Shown here piece after piece: positions 23,700-35,064 of a DNA stretch of 64,000 nucleotides. The notes under the pieces are model-generated. The model saw nothing but the letters and a program-made list of their open reading frames with translations. It made no database searches and was not told the DNA's origin. Made by a program: the position numbers and the translations under genes. Location of the stretch: assembly GCA_030248295.1 (NCBI GenBank), contig JASANH010000812.1, positions 186,001-250,000 of the forward strand, read 5' to 3'. Source of the DNA: Mesodorylaimus sp. YZB2_4. Taxonomy: Eukaryota > Nematoda > Enoplea > Dorylaimida > Dorylaimidae. Numbering within the stretch: the stretch's first letter is position 1; each line of letters begins with the position of its first letter.

Positions 23700-24190
23700 T
23701 CCGAATGTGGGTAAAATATGGTTCCTACAGTAGGATAGCGGGTTAAATAAGAAATCCTCTCTAAATAATTCGAATGTAAAAAAGGCGGGAAAATGCAAAA
23801 TTGACATCCTGACCAGCAATGTAACTTTTGGCCGACCCGTTCTAACCAGAAGTGTCCCCTGTCTGTTCAATCTGAAATTCGGGGTCTGTGACTCAAATTT
23901 TCATTAGCTCCTCACCCCCGCACCACTATACAATAAGGCGTTTTGGTTATTTTGTCCTCTTGCTCCAGTAGTAGGATAAAGGGTTACACATATGCCGTAA
24001 TCTTTCTTTAGTAGCATGAAATTCTTCCATAGAATAATTTAAATTAAAAAATGGCGGGAAAATGCAAAATTGTCGTCCAGACCTTGCCCATCCAGCCATG
24101 TAATGTCTGACCGACCCGTTCTAACCAGAAGTGTCCCCTGCATATTCAGTGTGAAATTCGGTGTATGATTCAAATTTTCGTCAGCACAAC
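23700..24190. repeat. tandem duplication, ~255-bp period
   Basis: Two units (~23,712-23,915 and ~23,966-24,185) share GGCGGGAAAATGCAAAATTG, GACCCGTTCTAACCAGAAGT and GTGTCCCCTG. They lie ~650 bp upstream of the odd start codon. Confidence 0.7.
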
Positions 24191-24840
24191 GTAAGATTCC
24201 TTCATATTTTAGTAGCCACCCATATTATCAATTTCCTGCCTCTTCCGCAATGTCTTTCCGATGGGCGTTTACTGAAAACCTTCCTTTTTCCGATCCCGTG
24301 CCATTAGTACGGTAGCCACTACCAAATATGGCGTGCTAGTATGTGTTCGACAGGACGTCTAACAAGCGCCTTTTCCTCAACTTGACTGATAAGAATGTTG
24401 TTAGTCATTTGATGGAGCGCTAGTTTACGACTGCGCAAAATTCTTACTCGCACTTGATAGCCGACAGGAAGCAGTTTAAAACTCGTGTCCTTCATAATTT
24501 CATGTTTATCCTAGCAAGATGGTCGATTAGAAAAAGGTGTATTTGGGGGACATTTAATCCTTTAACAGGTTTTCACAAATTAAAATTGATAAGAGCATCG
24601 TTTCGACGCTGCATCTTGCGAGGGAGCGGGAGCTTGTTAGCCGTCTTGTTTGTCTCCCCTCCTTATCAGAGTAGCGTGCTCTTGTTGACGAGTGCTACTT
24701 GTTCATGCCAAAATGTGTTAGAACATATTTTTTATTTTAGATTTTTTCAAAAGAAATAATTCTTTCGATTGTTGACTAAATTATTGATCGATTTTGATCA
24801 ATCGATTGTATATTGATTATTAATCCGAAGGAATTGGAGA

Positions 24841-27272
24841 ATGTCGAAATATGATCCGATTGTTCGTGCATCGGCTGCACCTCCGCAAGCATCAGCGTCG
24901 ATGAGTCTTTTCCCGCCATCAGTGCCATTTCGAATGCCCCTTGTGAGCTCGGCCATCGTACCTGCAACAACCTTCGGTGTGGTCGGGTGTCGATCAACGG
25001 CTCCGTCATCGATGGCCAATTATTTCCCCACAGGAATCGATTTAGTACCGTCAACTTCCATGAATCTATTTCCAGCTGCAATTGCTCATTTGAATCAGCA
25101 ACGTTTTTTGGCGGCCGTTTGTCATTTCCAACAACAATATCAGTTGGCCCTGCTTCAACAACAACAATTGCAAATGCAACAACAACAAAGTCAAAGACGT
25201 GAATCTTTGGACAAAGAACACGATGGTCCAATTTTGCCAATGTTGTTAAGTGATCGATCACCGATCGCGCCCAAATCAGTATCGAAAATCAATGAAAATC
25301 GATCGGACAATGATCAAGATGTGGATGTGGTGGGAAATGAGAAGAGTGACCAAGGCGTGCATAAGGACGTGAAAACATCGCCTAAATTCGATTTTACAAA
25401 ATTAGCCGAAAGTATCGAGGCTGATGAAACGGAAAATCGTAAACGAGCTGCGATCGATGGAGGAAATGCTCAAATTGTTAGTCACGTTCACGCTAATAAT
25501 TTGACTAAACCCTGGTGAGTAGCTGTTAATTCACAAAGTTACGATTAAAAAACCTGACTTCAAAATTATAAGCAGTTTTGGCGGGAATTCGAATTTTCCC
25601 GCAAAGAAGTTGATTTTTGCTTTTCGCAAATAAATTCGATTTGAACTTTTCAGGTTTCTGAATCAGAATAGTGCACGTTTGGGCCGCGTTGTCGCTCGTC
25701 CAGGTGGATCGAATCGTCAACGAAAAGAATTTATTTGCAAATATTGCCATCGGCATTTTACAAAATCCTATAACTTGTTGATTCATGAACGGACGCATAC
25801 GGACGAGAGACCGTAAGTGTGACCTTTAGTTATGTGCTTACTGTAACCGCCCGCCCGCATAAGCAGGAAAACGTGCAGTTAACTGCCCTGTTTTTTTCAG
25901 ATACACTTGTGAAATCTGTGGCAAAGCATTCCGTCGGCAAGATCATCTTCGCGATCATCGTTACATCCATTCCAAGGAGAAACCATTCGTGTGCGATGTG
26001 TGCGGAAAAGGATTCTGCCAATCCCGTACGTTGCAAGTCCATCGCGTTCTACACACCGACTCGGCGCCCCATAAGTGCCCGATTTGCGATAAGAAGTTTA
26101 ATCAAAGATCCAATTTGAAGGTAAGTGTCAGCTTGAAAGTGCTTAAATTTTTTAAAGTTCGGTCTGCCCTGAATCAGTTGAGTTTTATTTAACTACCGAC
26201 ACTTTTTTGCACAAAACCCCTCCTGCGGTGCAACAATCTGAAACTATATTTCACCTGCGTGGGTAAAATAAGGTTTTATATTTCTCGGGACTTTGGTCGG
26301 TAATTATGAATAATTTTTTATGATAAAACTGTTCTTGTGTTGTTCCTATTATTGCACTTTCGGTATGAAAAAACATGCCTTTGTCGGAAGTGCAACTTGC
26401 AACAGACAGAGACCGCATTTTACCTGCTCTCTTAAAATATGGCTTTAGATTTATTGGGACTCTGGCTGGTAATAGGAAGAAGTTTTTTTGTGACAAAACT
26501 GTTGTAATGTGGGTCCTGTAGGTGAATTCTCAGTGTGTAGATACCTCCCTGCAATGCCAGAGTCTGAAACTATATTTTACCTGCGTGAGTGGAATATCAA
26601 CTGTGACTAGTAACCATGGATAATTTTTTGTGGTTCCATGTCCTGATGTGGTTAGTGCACTCTCGATATGAATAAAAAAACATGCAACGGTCTGAAACTA
26701 TTTTTTACCCGCGTCGGTAAAATAAGGTTTCAGATTAGGACTGTGGTCGGTATTTATGGTAAAGCTGTTGAAATGTGGGTCCTGTCCGTCATTTTGCAGA
26801 ACACTGCTGACAATGTAAGTGGCTCATCATGTTCAAGAAAACATCCCGTATCTCTGAGATTTCGTCATCGATTCCGCATAAAAACGTTGCGGCTTAAACT
26901 CTTTGCAACACTGTACCGGGCCTTTATCTGATAGGCACTTTCAAGAATCTCACCTTAGAGCTGAGGAAAAGTTAAAAGGATCCACCCTGACCAGGATTCG
27001 AACTTGCACCCTCCTCGGTTACCATCGTAGTTCACCTGCGATTACTGATGAAGTGCACGCGTTCGACTCCCAGTCATGACTAATTTTTTTGATCTCTCAT
27101 TCCATCACATTTTAACTCGACTGTTTTTCAGACTCATCTTTTATCCCACGAGCCAATCATTGCTTCAGCGGCTTCTACGTCTGTTCAAGCAACAGCCATG
27201 GCCTCCTCCGTTTCTGGTCAAGATAATCAGTCTTACGCCTCCTCGTGGACAATGCACATACAAAAATCGTAA
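24841..27272 (+). CDS. odd: odd-skipped related zinc-finger transcription factor
   Basis: Nuclear DNA-binding regulator of the odd-skipped/OSR family, used in segment, gut and excretory development in other animals. Four exons, 397 aa: 24841-25514, 25654-25812, 25901-26120, 27132-27272; phases agree. Residues 1-224 are low-complexity, with a Gln-rich run (~95-120). Four C2H2 fingers follow at 251-273, 279-301, 307-329 and 335-357, with the family wording [36 protein letters not shown] and [17 protein letters not shown]. Linkers are TDERP, SKEKP and TDSAP. A 40-residue tail has no motif. The last intron (1 kb) splits finger 4 and carries repeats. The N-terminal half does not resemble other members, as is usual in this family. 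Confidence 0.97.
26230..26740. repeat. four degenerate MITE-like units in the odd intron
   Basis: Units at ~26,236, ~26,405, ~26,568 and ~26,690 carry TCTGAAACTATATTTTACC, CTGCGTGGGTAAAATAAGG and a GGTCGGTAATTATG stretch, spaced ~120-170 bp. The one at 26,690 is a compact hairpin whose arms are TCTGAAACTATTTTTTACC and GGTAAAATAAGGTTTCAGA. Confidence 0.65.
26970..27060 (-). repeat. tRNA-like sequence
   Basis: The minus strand carries an exact B-box GTTCGAATCC (26,994-27,003) followed by TTTT after GGATCC. No convincing A box or acceptor stem, so a SINE or tRNA relic is likelier than a tRNA gene. Confidence 0.35.
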
Positions 27273-28099
27273 GATCAGGAATTTGTATTTGTTTGAATTT
27301 TCTAACGCTTTACCTGCTTTTTCCGATTTAAACAAGCATAAGTTGAAGCCGCACCAAAATTTTGAAAAAATTTCTTTTTCATGTCATTTACTGTACTCTC
27401 CTTTGTTCTGGATTTTTCAAATATCCGTGCACATTTTGCATGAAGTTTTTTGGAAGTGACAAAAAATATGTTTTGACAATGTTATAATCAGGTCGATTAT
27501 TGTCTAGTGATTTGAAAATTATTATTAACCGTTGATGACAAGTTAGACATTGAATAATCATGTATATTCTGTGATTATTATACAATGCAAATTATATAAT
27601 ATGCATTTTTGATCAGTGAGAATATAGTATCTTTGAATTTGTGTCATATCTTCTTTTTTGGCTATATCTTGTAAATTATATGTACTTCTTCATTTATTAA
27701 AAAGTTCATAAAAAAACAGCTGCTCCCTGTCAGCATAAAGAATATGATTAGTGCGTGGGCACATTCCATTTTTCGAGACAACATATCGCTGACGGTGAGT
27801 CTGGCGTGCACTTTATGTATTAGAATGGATTTATGAATGGAAGTGGGAGAGATGTGGGGCGGGCGGGCGGATGGCTGCTGAACAGCATCCGTATCAAGTG
27901 ATAACAGGCGGATAGGGAGTGCATGGAAGCCGGGACTGGCAGGATGCAGCCATTAAAGCTAAGGAGATTACCATGGAAGCACAGATTATCGAGTTGTGAA
28001 AGGTATGCGAATGCGTTGTTTAAAAAAGGGCAAGTGCAAACATTTTATTACCTGGGCATGAAAAAATAGAATTGAGGCTCAGGAAAAAGCCTATGAATG
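27273..28099. other. 3' flank of odd and intergenic
   Basis: AT-rich to 27,720; the rest is unremarkable. No exon supported. Confidence 0.4.
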
Positions 28100-28330
28100 T
28101 GTGTCGGGCCTGCCAAGCGATCTGTTGGTAGACAGATCTATCAATGGATCAATCGATAATGGTAATCAATCAGGTTGATCCATCATGATTTATAGTTGAC
28201 TGGTCGCAGGCGACTACTGATGATCGCCAATGATCAATCGATCGGCAGGCGGCTAGATCAATCCGTCGAACCAATAGATTGATTGACTGATTATTGATGA
28301 CTGATTGTGCTCCCGAGGCCACCTACCCCT
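28100..28330. repeat. GATC-rich block before the MULE
   Basis: GATCAATCG, TGATCCATC and ATTGATTGACTGATTATTGATGAC words. It resembles the start of the MULE intron (30,220-31,140), including CTATCAATGGATCAATCGATAATGGTAATCAATC. Confidence 0.65.
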
Positions 28331-28610
28331 GACCCTGTCTGACCATAACATCTGACGTTTATGCGCAGGGCGAAGGCACTTTTTACGCACAAAATACTTT
28401 CCCAGGCCGCGAGTCGAACACTCGCCCGTAACTGCGCACCTGCTTTGAATGGCTAGATTGTAGCGGATTCAGCGAGTGTCAAGAATCCGCGAGTGCACGA
28501 GTGGCAAGCGCACACGCGCGCAGGTATGGGTTACGCTATGAATGGCTAACTTTATTGCAAACCAAGATTTTGGAGTGCCGCAATTCTAATCTACCAAATT
28601 TGGAAACGAC

Positions 28611-31330
28611 ATGCTTTTGCATCCATGTTCGTTTTTGGAAAATCGTTACTATTTATTCTGCAAAACCAAGTTTCACCTTTTATTTCGCAAAACCAAACAA
28701 CTGGCTGGTGGTGGGGTCTCGCATTCTTACAGATGCAAAAAATGTGAAGAGAAGAATGCTCGCTTAGTCAGCAGCACTGTCGTCAGACATGGAAGAATCG
28801 TCAACGATCCCGAGGTTGGTCACAGCAATGAATGCGTGCCACTTACGATTGTTCAAATCGAGGCTATGAAAGTCAAGCGTGCCATTCGTACTGCATGTTT
28901 CCGTGGAGTCCGTCCGATCACTGCTCATGAAGATGGTATCATCGACGCGTCATTTGCAGAAGTTTTCATGGAATGCAGAAGCCCAACTGGGAGTCCTCAA
29001 CTCCTCTTTCACAGGTATACATAAATGTTCAAGGCACTCATTTGAACTGTAGGCCCTATTTAAGACCCTTGATGTATGTGAATTCATGCAGAGTTTTTCT
29101 TCTTAGGCACAAAGGTAAACACTTTATTCCGGTACAAAATGTTAACGAGCTGCCTGTCGAATACCAAATGACGCCAGAGGCGCGTCAGCGCTTTAGTCCA
29201 CATGATCATGGTCCGATTGCACCAGCTGATCAACTGCTTTTGTGCAATGGCGAAGACAATTTTTTGATCTTTTGCTCGTTGAAACAACTCGAGGCCTTGC
29301 ATCAGTCAGAATTCCGGGTGGCGGACGGCACATTTGAAAAATGTCAAAGGCATTTCAAGCAACTTTATACCATACATAAATTCGTTGATGGAGAAGGTAA
29401 TGTGCTGTGTGTGTACTGTTCAAACAGCAACACCAACTTTTTGGGCGCCTTTAGGAATACCATTATGCCACGCTTTCATGCCGGACAAGACTAAACATTC
29501 ATACAGACGATTCTTGTTAGCATTACGTAATGCGCTAATTGACCGATTTCAAAGCATTGGTCGCCTGCACACTATTTTTTTAGATTTCGAGATGGCTCTT
29601 CATCAAGCAGTTCGGGCAGTGTTCGAGCCTTGTAAGTTTGAAGGTGGCTGTTGCACTTGGCCTACCTTGTAGCTACTAGTATTGACTGCTTTTAAACAGG
29701 TGATCACGCGTGGATGCGTCTTCCACTTTGCTCAATGCCTTTTGCGCGAGATGAATCGGTTGGAACTGCGAAACACTTATCTCGCCGGCGTAAAAAATCC
29801 TGATGGTCCTGGAGTAAGAAGCCGATTTTATCGATTGGTTCGAATGCTGCAAGCCCTTTCCCGTATTCCGCCTCATCAAGTTCAGCAGCTATGGGACGAG
29901 GCTTTGCAATTTCCTCCCAGAGCTGATCTTGGCGCGAAATTTTATGCGTTTAAGAACTATTTTCAAGTAAGTAGACCAAGTAGCAGTCACTCTAGCAATA
30001 CACTATGTAATGACCAATATAAATGAACATATTTTGAACATGATTTACATATTATGACCATATTTTATGGTCATAATCATAAACATATTTGAACATATTA
30101 AATGAACATATTTTATAGCGTACATGGATCAGAGACTACCGCACTTGGAATCACTACGACAACGTCTGGTGCTGGCTTCAACGATTTCGAGTTCTACCAA
30201 TGAGTAAGTGCGTGGGGCCTGCCAATCGATCTTTTGATAGACAGACTGATAATCTATCAATCGATCCAACAATCGATCAAACAGATTGATAATCTACAAA
30301 TCGATCAATTGATAATGGTAATCAATCGGGTCGATCATTAATGATTTATCATTGACTGGTCACTGATGATCACCAATAATCAAGCAATAGACGATCAATC
30401 ATTATTGAATCAATCGATCGACATGCGGGTTGATCAATCCGTCGAACCAATAGATAGATTGATTGATGGATGATTGACGATCTTTGGCGACCAATGAATG
30501 ATAAATCATGAATGTTCGCTGATCGCTGATTATCTGTTGATCGATTATCAATCAATCGATCAATCTTTCGATCTGTCTTTTGATGGAGCAATCGATCAAT
30601 CTAAAGATCGATTAAAAAAATAATCGATTGGCAGGCGGGTGGATCAATCTGTTGACCCAGCAGATTGGTTGATTTATCATCAATTATCCATTGATCCAGT
30701 CGATCAGTGGCCATTGATAATAGGTAATTGGTCATTGATCATCAATGATCAGTCGATGAATGAATGATCGATCATTCATCGGTTGATTGACAGACAAGAA
30801 AATCAATCCATTCAATCGATCTCCTGAATGCTTGCTTGAATCAATCATTTATTTAATCCATTTTTAAGGATTGGCCATAAATGCCTAATTGAAAACCAAT
30901 ATGATCAATCTTACTTAGTTTTGAAATGATTTATGAAGTCGGTTAATCCGCAGGGTAAATCATTTAAAATCACATCCGCAATAATTGCTTAATCGATCAG
31001 TCTAATTATAATCCTGATTTACAGAAGATTGTGTCACTAAATTTAATAATCCTTGCACTGGTTCGTGATCGATCGATAGATATTTTAAATTTAGCTAATG
31101 GACCATCTAATCGATCATCTACCTGCCAATCAATACTTTCTCCCACAGGTCATCGATTCAGCCACCAGTGTACGGCCAGCACAGATGGTGGTCCTGGTCA
31201 TCCCTGTGTCAGCAGCCTCCACGTCTACACAGGAACGATTGTATTCGCCGCGGTGAATGGCGATCGATGGAGTTTTTATCGACCCTCTGCACGGAGGCCT
31301 GCCGTTGTCGAGAAAAACAAGAACAATTGA
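28611..31330 (+). mobile_element. Mutator-like transposase gene (MULE) with FLYWCH-like finger
   Basis: Cut-and-paste DNA transposase. Probable exons: ~28611-29014, 29107-29396, 29455-29631, 29680-29966, 30119-30203 and, less surely, 31149-31330; phases agree through exon 5 (~414 aa). The N-terminal part has a FLYWCH-like zinc finger (YRCKKC...NARLV...GHSNEC). The core reads ADGTF (first catalytic Asp), HKFVDGEGIPLCHAFMPDKT, IFLDFEMAL (second Asp) and RGCVFHFAQC, the C-x2-H signature of MULE transposases. The third acidic residue is not certain (WDEAL is a candidate). RTWIRDYRTWNHYDN matches the family's WN-x-Y block. The start codon and terminal inverted repeats were not found, so activity is uncertain. 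No stop breaks the core exons. Confidence 0.8.
30220..31140. repeat. GATC/ATCGAT-rich MULE intron
   Basis: About 900 bp made of GATCAATCG, TGATTGAT and ATCGATC words, bounded by GTAAGT (30,204) and CCCACAG (31,148). No direct monomer is visible, unlike a true satellite. Confidence 0.8.
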
Positions 31331-31508
31331 TCGATAATGTCCCATCGGCTGGTCACCAAGCGCGCGCTGTGGATACCTTCGTTCAATGTTTATGTGTGGA
31401 TGCCAGGGGTGTCTAATCGATGCCACAACGATCGTCCTCGGTTGGCGCGGATTCGACTAGTAAGCACATGCTTAGTGTTCAATATTAATGACTGAATCTG
31501 GAACTCCG

Positions 31509-31789
31509 CTTAAAGACAAATACACTCTAGATAAGAGCATGACATTCAGTTCCACCACCCACGTTTTAGGGGGAGGGGGTGGCAAAAATTCTGGACCTCA
31601 GCACCCTTGCCAAAAAATAAAAATTCTTGCAAAGCAGGGGCCATTTAGAAATTCAAAAATTTTGACTTTCCTTGCGGAGTAATTGAGATACAGTCCAGAA
31701 TTTTGGCTACCCCGACTAAAATGTAGGGGCTGAATCTGATTTTTAAATATTCCCACATCGATTCTACTAGAGTGTGCTGCGTCTTTAAC
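31509..31789. mobile_element. 281-bp foldback element
   Basis: Ends CTTAAAGACAAATACACTCTAG and its inverse CTAGAGTGTGCTGCGTCTTTAA. Inner blocks GGCAAAAATTCTGGACCT and AGTCCAGAATTTTGGC are also inverted. Non-autonomous DNA element; superfamily unknown. Confidence 0.7.
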
Positions 31790-32900
31790 GTCTTTCTCTG
31801 TGCGGTCTGTGCACAACATGGTCTAAAAAGCCCATACTTCTCCAATGGGACACAACTAATCGTAAAAAGAACCCAACCCAGGGGATCTGATACTGCATTT
31901 GTCATATGTATGCAAGTCATGGCAGTGCATTAACAGGATAAGCTAGCACTGACAATGCCTTCATTTTTGTTAGAGATCTGTGGACATAATCGATTTATTT
32001 CCGTCGTGCCTTTGTTGAACCAAATCGATTTTAGGTGTAATTTCGTCATTTTCTGTCACCCAGTAGTGACAAGGAATTGCGCACATTTTCCGCTAAGGTT
32101 GTCGCGAAGATACATTCGCGAGTTCTTGCGCACTTATTCCAGTTTATTCTTTATTGACAATGTCGGACTACCTGCCCTTTGCCCTTGTAGTAAGACCACC
32201 TATGCACCTCACCCTTTGATGATAGGAAATACACCGGTTTTCTTTGTCATGTAATTGCAGTAGGTCCTTGTTTATGGTTTGCTGTTCACTTGTTACTTTG
32301 GGTTCAATAGCGAAAGGTTGTGCCTCTCTCAGCCTTTCTAATCCACACGACGCACGGCCTCCACGTCATTCTGCTATGTCGTGTTAACAACATTTACTTC
32401 CACTGCGCCTACACGACAAAGGTAATCGTATTTTCAATACCTTTTTTCAGTACCAACCTCACAGGCCTTATATATGTAACCTGATAAAAATTTTCAATTT
32501 GTTCTTCCTACCTCCGCCATCCTTTATCCATTCTTTTTTCGTTCAAGCAGTCTCTTTTATCAGTTCTTTTTGGGAATGTACACGCGGCCTCATGTGGCAC
32601 GTGAAGGACATGAGGCATGCGAAGAAAACAGGACCGATTCCACTGCATCCAACAGTACTAAATTTTTACATTGCAGACTTGCTGGCTGGAAATCCGCTGG
32701 CTCCGTCATCTGGATCGACTTCTGACGGGTTATGGACTCCGTAACGCTATCCCAATCTGCCAGCCAGCCAGTGTCGTATCATACTTTTTGGGTACGCTAT
32801 GCATCTTTTGTATTTTGGCCTCATTACTTGGGTGCACACTTCTCCAGCATAGCAATGTAATTTCTGCGGTTCAAACAGTTTTAAAGCTGCAGCAGCACGC
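31790..32900. other. intergenic, nothing recognised
   Basis: No supported exon or RNA. Confidence 0.4.
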
Positions 32901-33336
32901 ATCTGAAACTATATTTTACACACACGAGATACGGATTTGAACCGTCATCACGTTTTGGCGAAAACATCATTATTTTGAATTTGCCGCCAATCAGGTTCGT
33001 ATCGGTCCTATCTTCTAGGATGCGGCAAGCTGACTGTGTAGCGCATCTGTGTATAGTATGCCTTCGAGCCTGATTAGCGGCAAATTTAAAATACTGATGC
33101 TTTCGCCCAAACGTGATGATGGTTCAAATTATCCACAATTGACTGATTTCATGCCTCTTGGCATTGTTGATTTCTTATCATTTCTTGCCGGTCTTTCATG
33201 GAGAATGCCGGCGACGGTGAGTGATTCATACCATACCGTTATCGATTCGAGCATAGGTGCGAGCAAGTGATTAATCACATATTGTATAGCCGCGCTACAC
33301 CATATGCGCACAAGGTGTAAAATATAGTTTCGGATA
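32901..33336. mobile_element. composite MITE holding a 65-bp-arm hairpin
   Basis: Outer ends ATCTGAAACTATATTTTAC (32,901-32,919) and GTAAAATATAGTTTCGGATA (33,317-33,336) are those of the 175-bp MITE family. Inside, arms 32,935-32,999 and 33,065-33,129 form a long imperfect inverted repeat (ATTTGAACCGTCATCACG ... and its inverse). This looks like one foldback element nested in another. Confidence 0.75.
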
Positions 33337-33384
33337 CCAAACGCCAATCAAATATGTAAGATCGTTGTATTTTTTATATCGTGG

Positions 33385-33864
33385 TCATTCAGCAAATTGC
33401 GTCTTGTTCAGTCGATAGCGTGGTTTCAGAGTTTCCCATTGCGATAGATTAGGGCCGCAATCTCTATGAATTGCCTCGATCAACATCACCCATTCCATCG
33501 CTAGCCGCCTGATCGATGTCGATTCTCGACGACGCATCGATCTACTGTTGTTAGCGCACGGATGGGCATAGATTCTTGTTGATCCTGTGCAGCATGGATC
33601 GAATATTTTCACGTCAGTCTTGTCGGTCCTGTAATCAACAAATTTAATGATTTAATCGAGTCCTGTGTTTTTTGTTAGAAGACGAAAGATTACATCGTTT
33701 TGAATTTTTTGATGTCATGTGCCCTAACACGCATTTCAGTAAATACTAACGCAATTTCTGTATTCCACGGAGAAGGGCGCATCCAAGAGCGTATCAGTAA
33801 TTAGGTCGCATAGACAAAAGGGCGCAAAAATGCAAAAGAGGATGATAAAGCAGCAAAGGCGCAT
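33385..33864 (-). CDS. possible small secreted protein (two exons, doubtful)
   Basis: On the minus strand an ATG at 33,864 opens MRLCCFIILFCIFAPFCLC, a good signal peptide, followed by ~20 polar residues. A second open stretch, 33,628-33,385, starts after GATTACAG and encodes ~80 residues with FDPCC, AHPCANN and IHRDCGP, ending in a stop. The first part has no donor that gives the phase needed by the second (phase 2), so either another exon lies between, the link is wrong, or both are chance. No family recognised. Confidence 0.28.
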
Positions 33865-34090
33865 TGGATAAAACACGGCTCCATAAGTGCACCAGTTATG
33901 GACTGGCGACCATAGCACACTTTATTCCGACTGCTCAGTCATTTCAGTGACACAATCCACTGTAAAATCAGGATTACAATTTGACTGATCGGTTACCCTT
34001 TTTTCTTAGTTTTTGTCCGAAAAAGGCGCCTGTTATTAGAAAAAAAGTGGAAAATCATGCTTCCTGATGACTAAGGGTCACTTGGGGGTT

Positions 34091-34104
34091 GGGGGGGGGG
34101 GGGG
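34091..34104. repeat. poly-G tract (G14)
   Basis: Uninterrupted run of 14 G. Confidence 0.9.
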
Positions 34105-34642
34105 TGAGGGGGAAGCACATTTCCGAGAGAGGAGGAAGGGAAGCCACAAAATTCTGTACGAGAGATCAGAACCCTGAATGGCGGGTTCGGCCTGCTGCTG
34201 ACAAAACAAATACAGTTGGTTGCGAACAAAATATGCATACATACATAAAGTTTGTGCATTATGTATTGAAATTTGGATGCGTATACGCGTACGCATTGCA
34301 CCTGGTGTGCATGTATACGCACACGCAAACTCGCTTGTACGCAATACGTACGTTGATATAAGCAGCTTGAGCTAAATTATAAATTATTGGGAATTACTTC
34401 CACCCAACGGCGGCGATAGATATGATCATGCACCTACATGACCGATTATGAGCTCGGTTGCCACAACCTTCCAGTCTAGCATCACTCAAACACGCAAATG
34501 AGGCAGTGCGCTAGAAGACTAAGAATAGTGGGAGAATATTCGATTCGGCGGATTGACTCGTCAGGAATGCTGAAGATCGCGCAACACGTATGGGCAAGGG
34601 CCCCCCGTTGGGCCAGCCATAACACTAAATACTTCCTCCCCG

Positions 34643-34660
34643 CCCCCCCCCCCCCCCCCC
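34643..34660. repeat. poly-C tract (C18)
   Basis: Uninterrupted run of 18 C, the longest in the window. Confidence 0.9.
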
Positions 34661-34755
34661 ACTACCTCAGGTCCAGCAGGAAGAAGAGAACGAAGTAAGC
34701 AAACGGGATCAGCTTGTATCTGGGGTGGACCAAGACCTGACCTGACTGACCAAGC

Positions 34756-35064
34756 CCTGGGGCCCAATTGCATAAGACAAGTCAACTCAATACGGAAACT
34801 GGATAAAGACAACTCGTTTTAATCGCTTGACCATTCTGATATACTTTTCTAAAGAAAATATTTTGTCGCAGCAATTATCAAAGTTTTAGCTCAAAGCCAA
34901 ACGCATGCCTCGCATTTCCGCATGTAAGACAGGTTTTTGCGCAAATATGAGTTTTCGTAGCAGTTTTCTAAGTCCATGGAGTCTCTTCCCGCAGTACACG
35001 TACAGTTGGTAAGCAGTTGTCTTATTGAGCTGACTTGTCTCATTTTTTATGCAAAAAGGCCTGG
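34756..35064. mobile_element. ~310-bp MITE with GGGCCCAATTGCATAAGACAAG ends
   Basis: The left end GGGGCCCAATTGCATAAGAC (34,759), then AAGTCAACTCAATA, is inverted at the right (ending GCAAAAAGGCCTGG at 35,064; inner TATTGAGCTGACTTGTCTCA). Imperfect arms of ~50 bp. Confidence 0.7.

Larger units (their letters stand above)
33865..34755. other. intergenic with homopolymer tracts
   Basis: No exon supported. Contains a G14 tract (34,091) and a C18 tract (34,643). Confidence 0.4.

Noticed and set aside
28390-28470. Minus-strand B-box-like GTGTTCGACTCGC
   Set aside because: No A box at the right distance and no cloverleaf.
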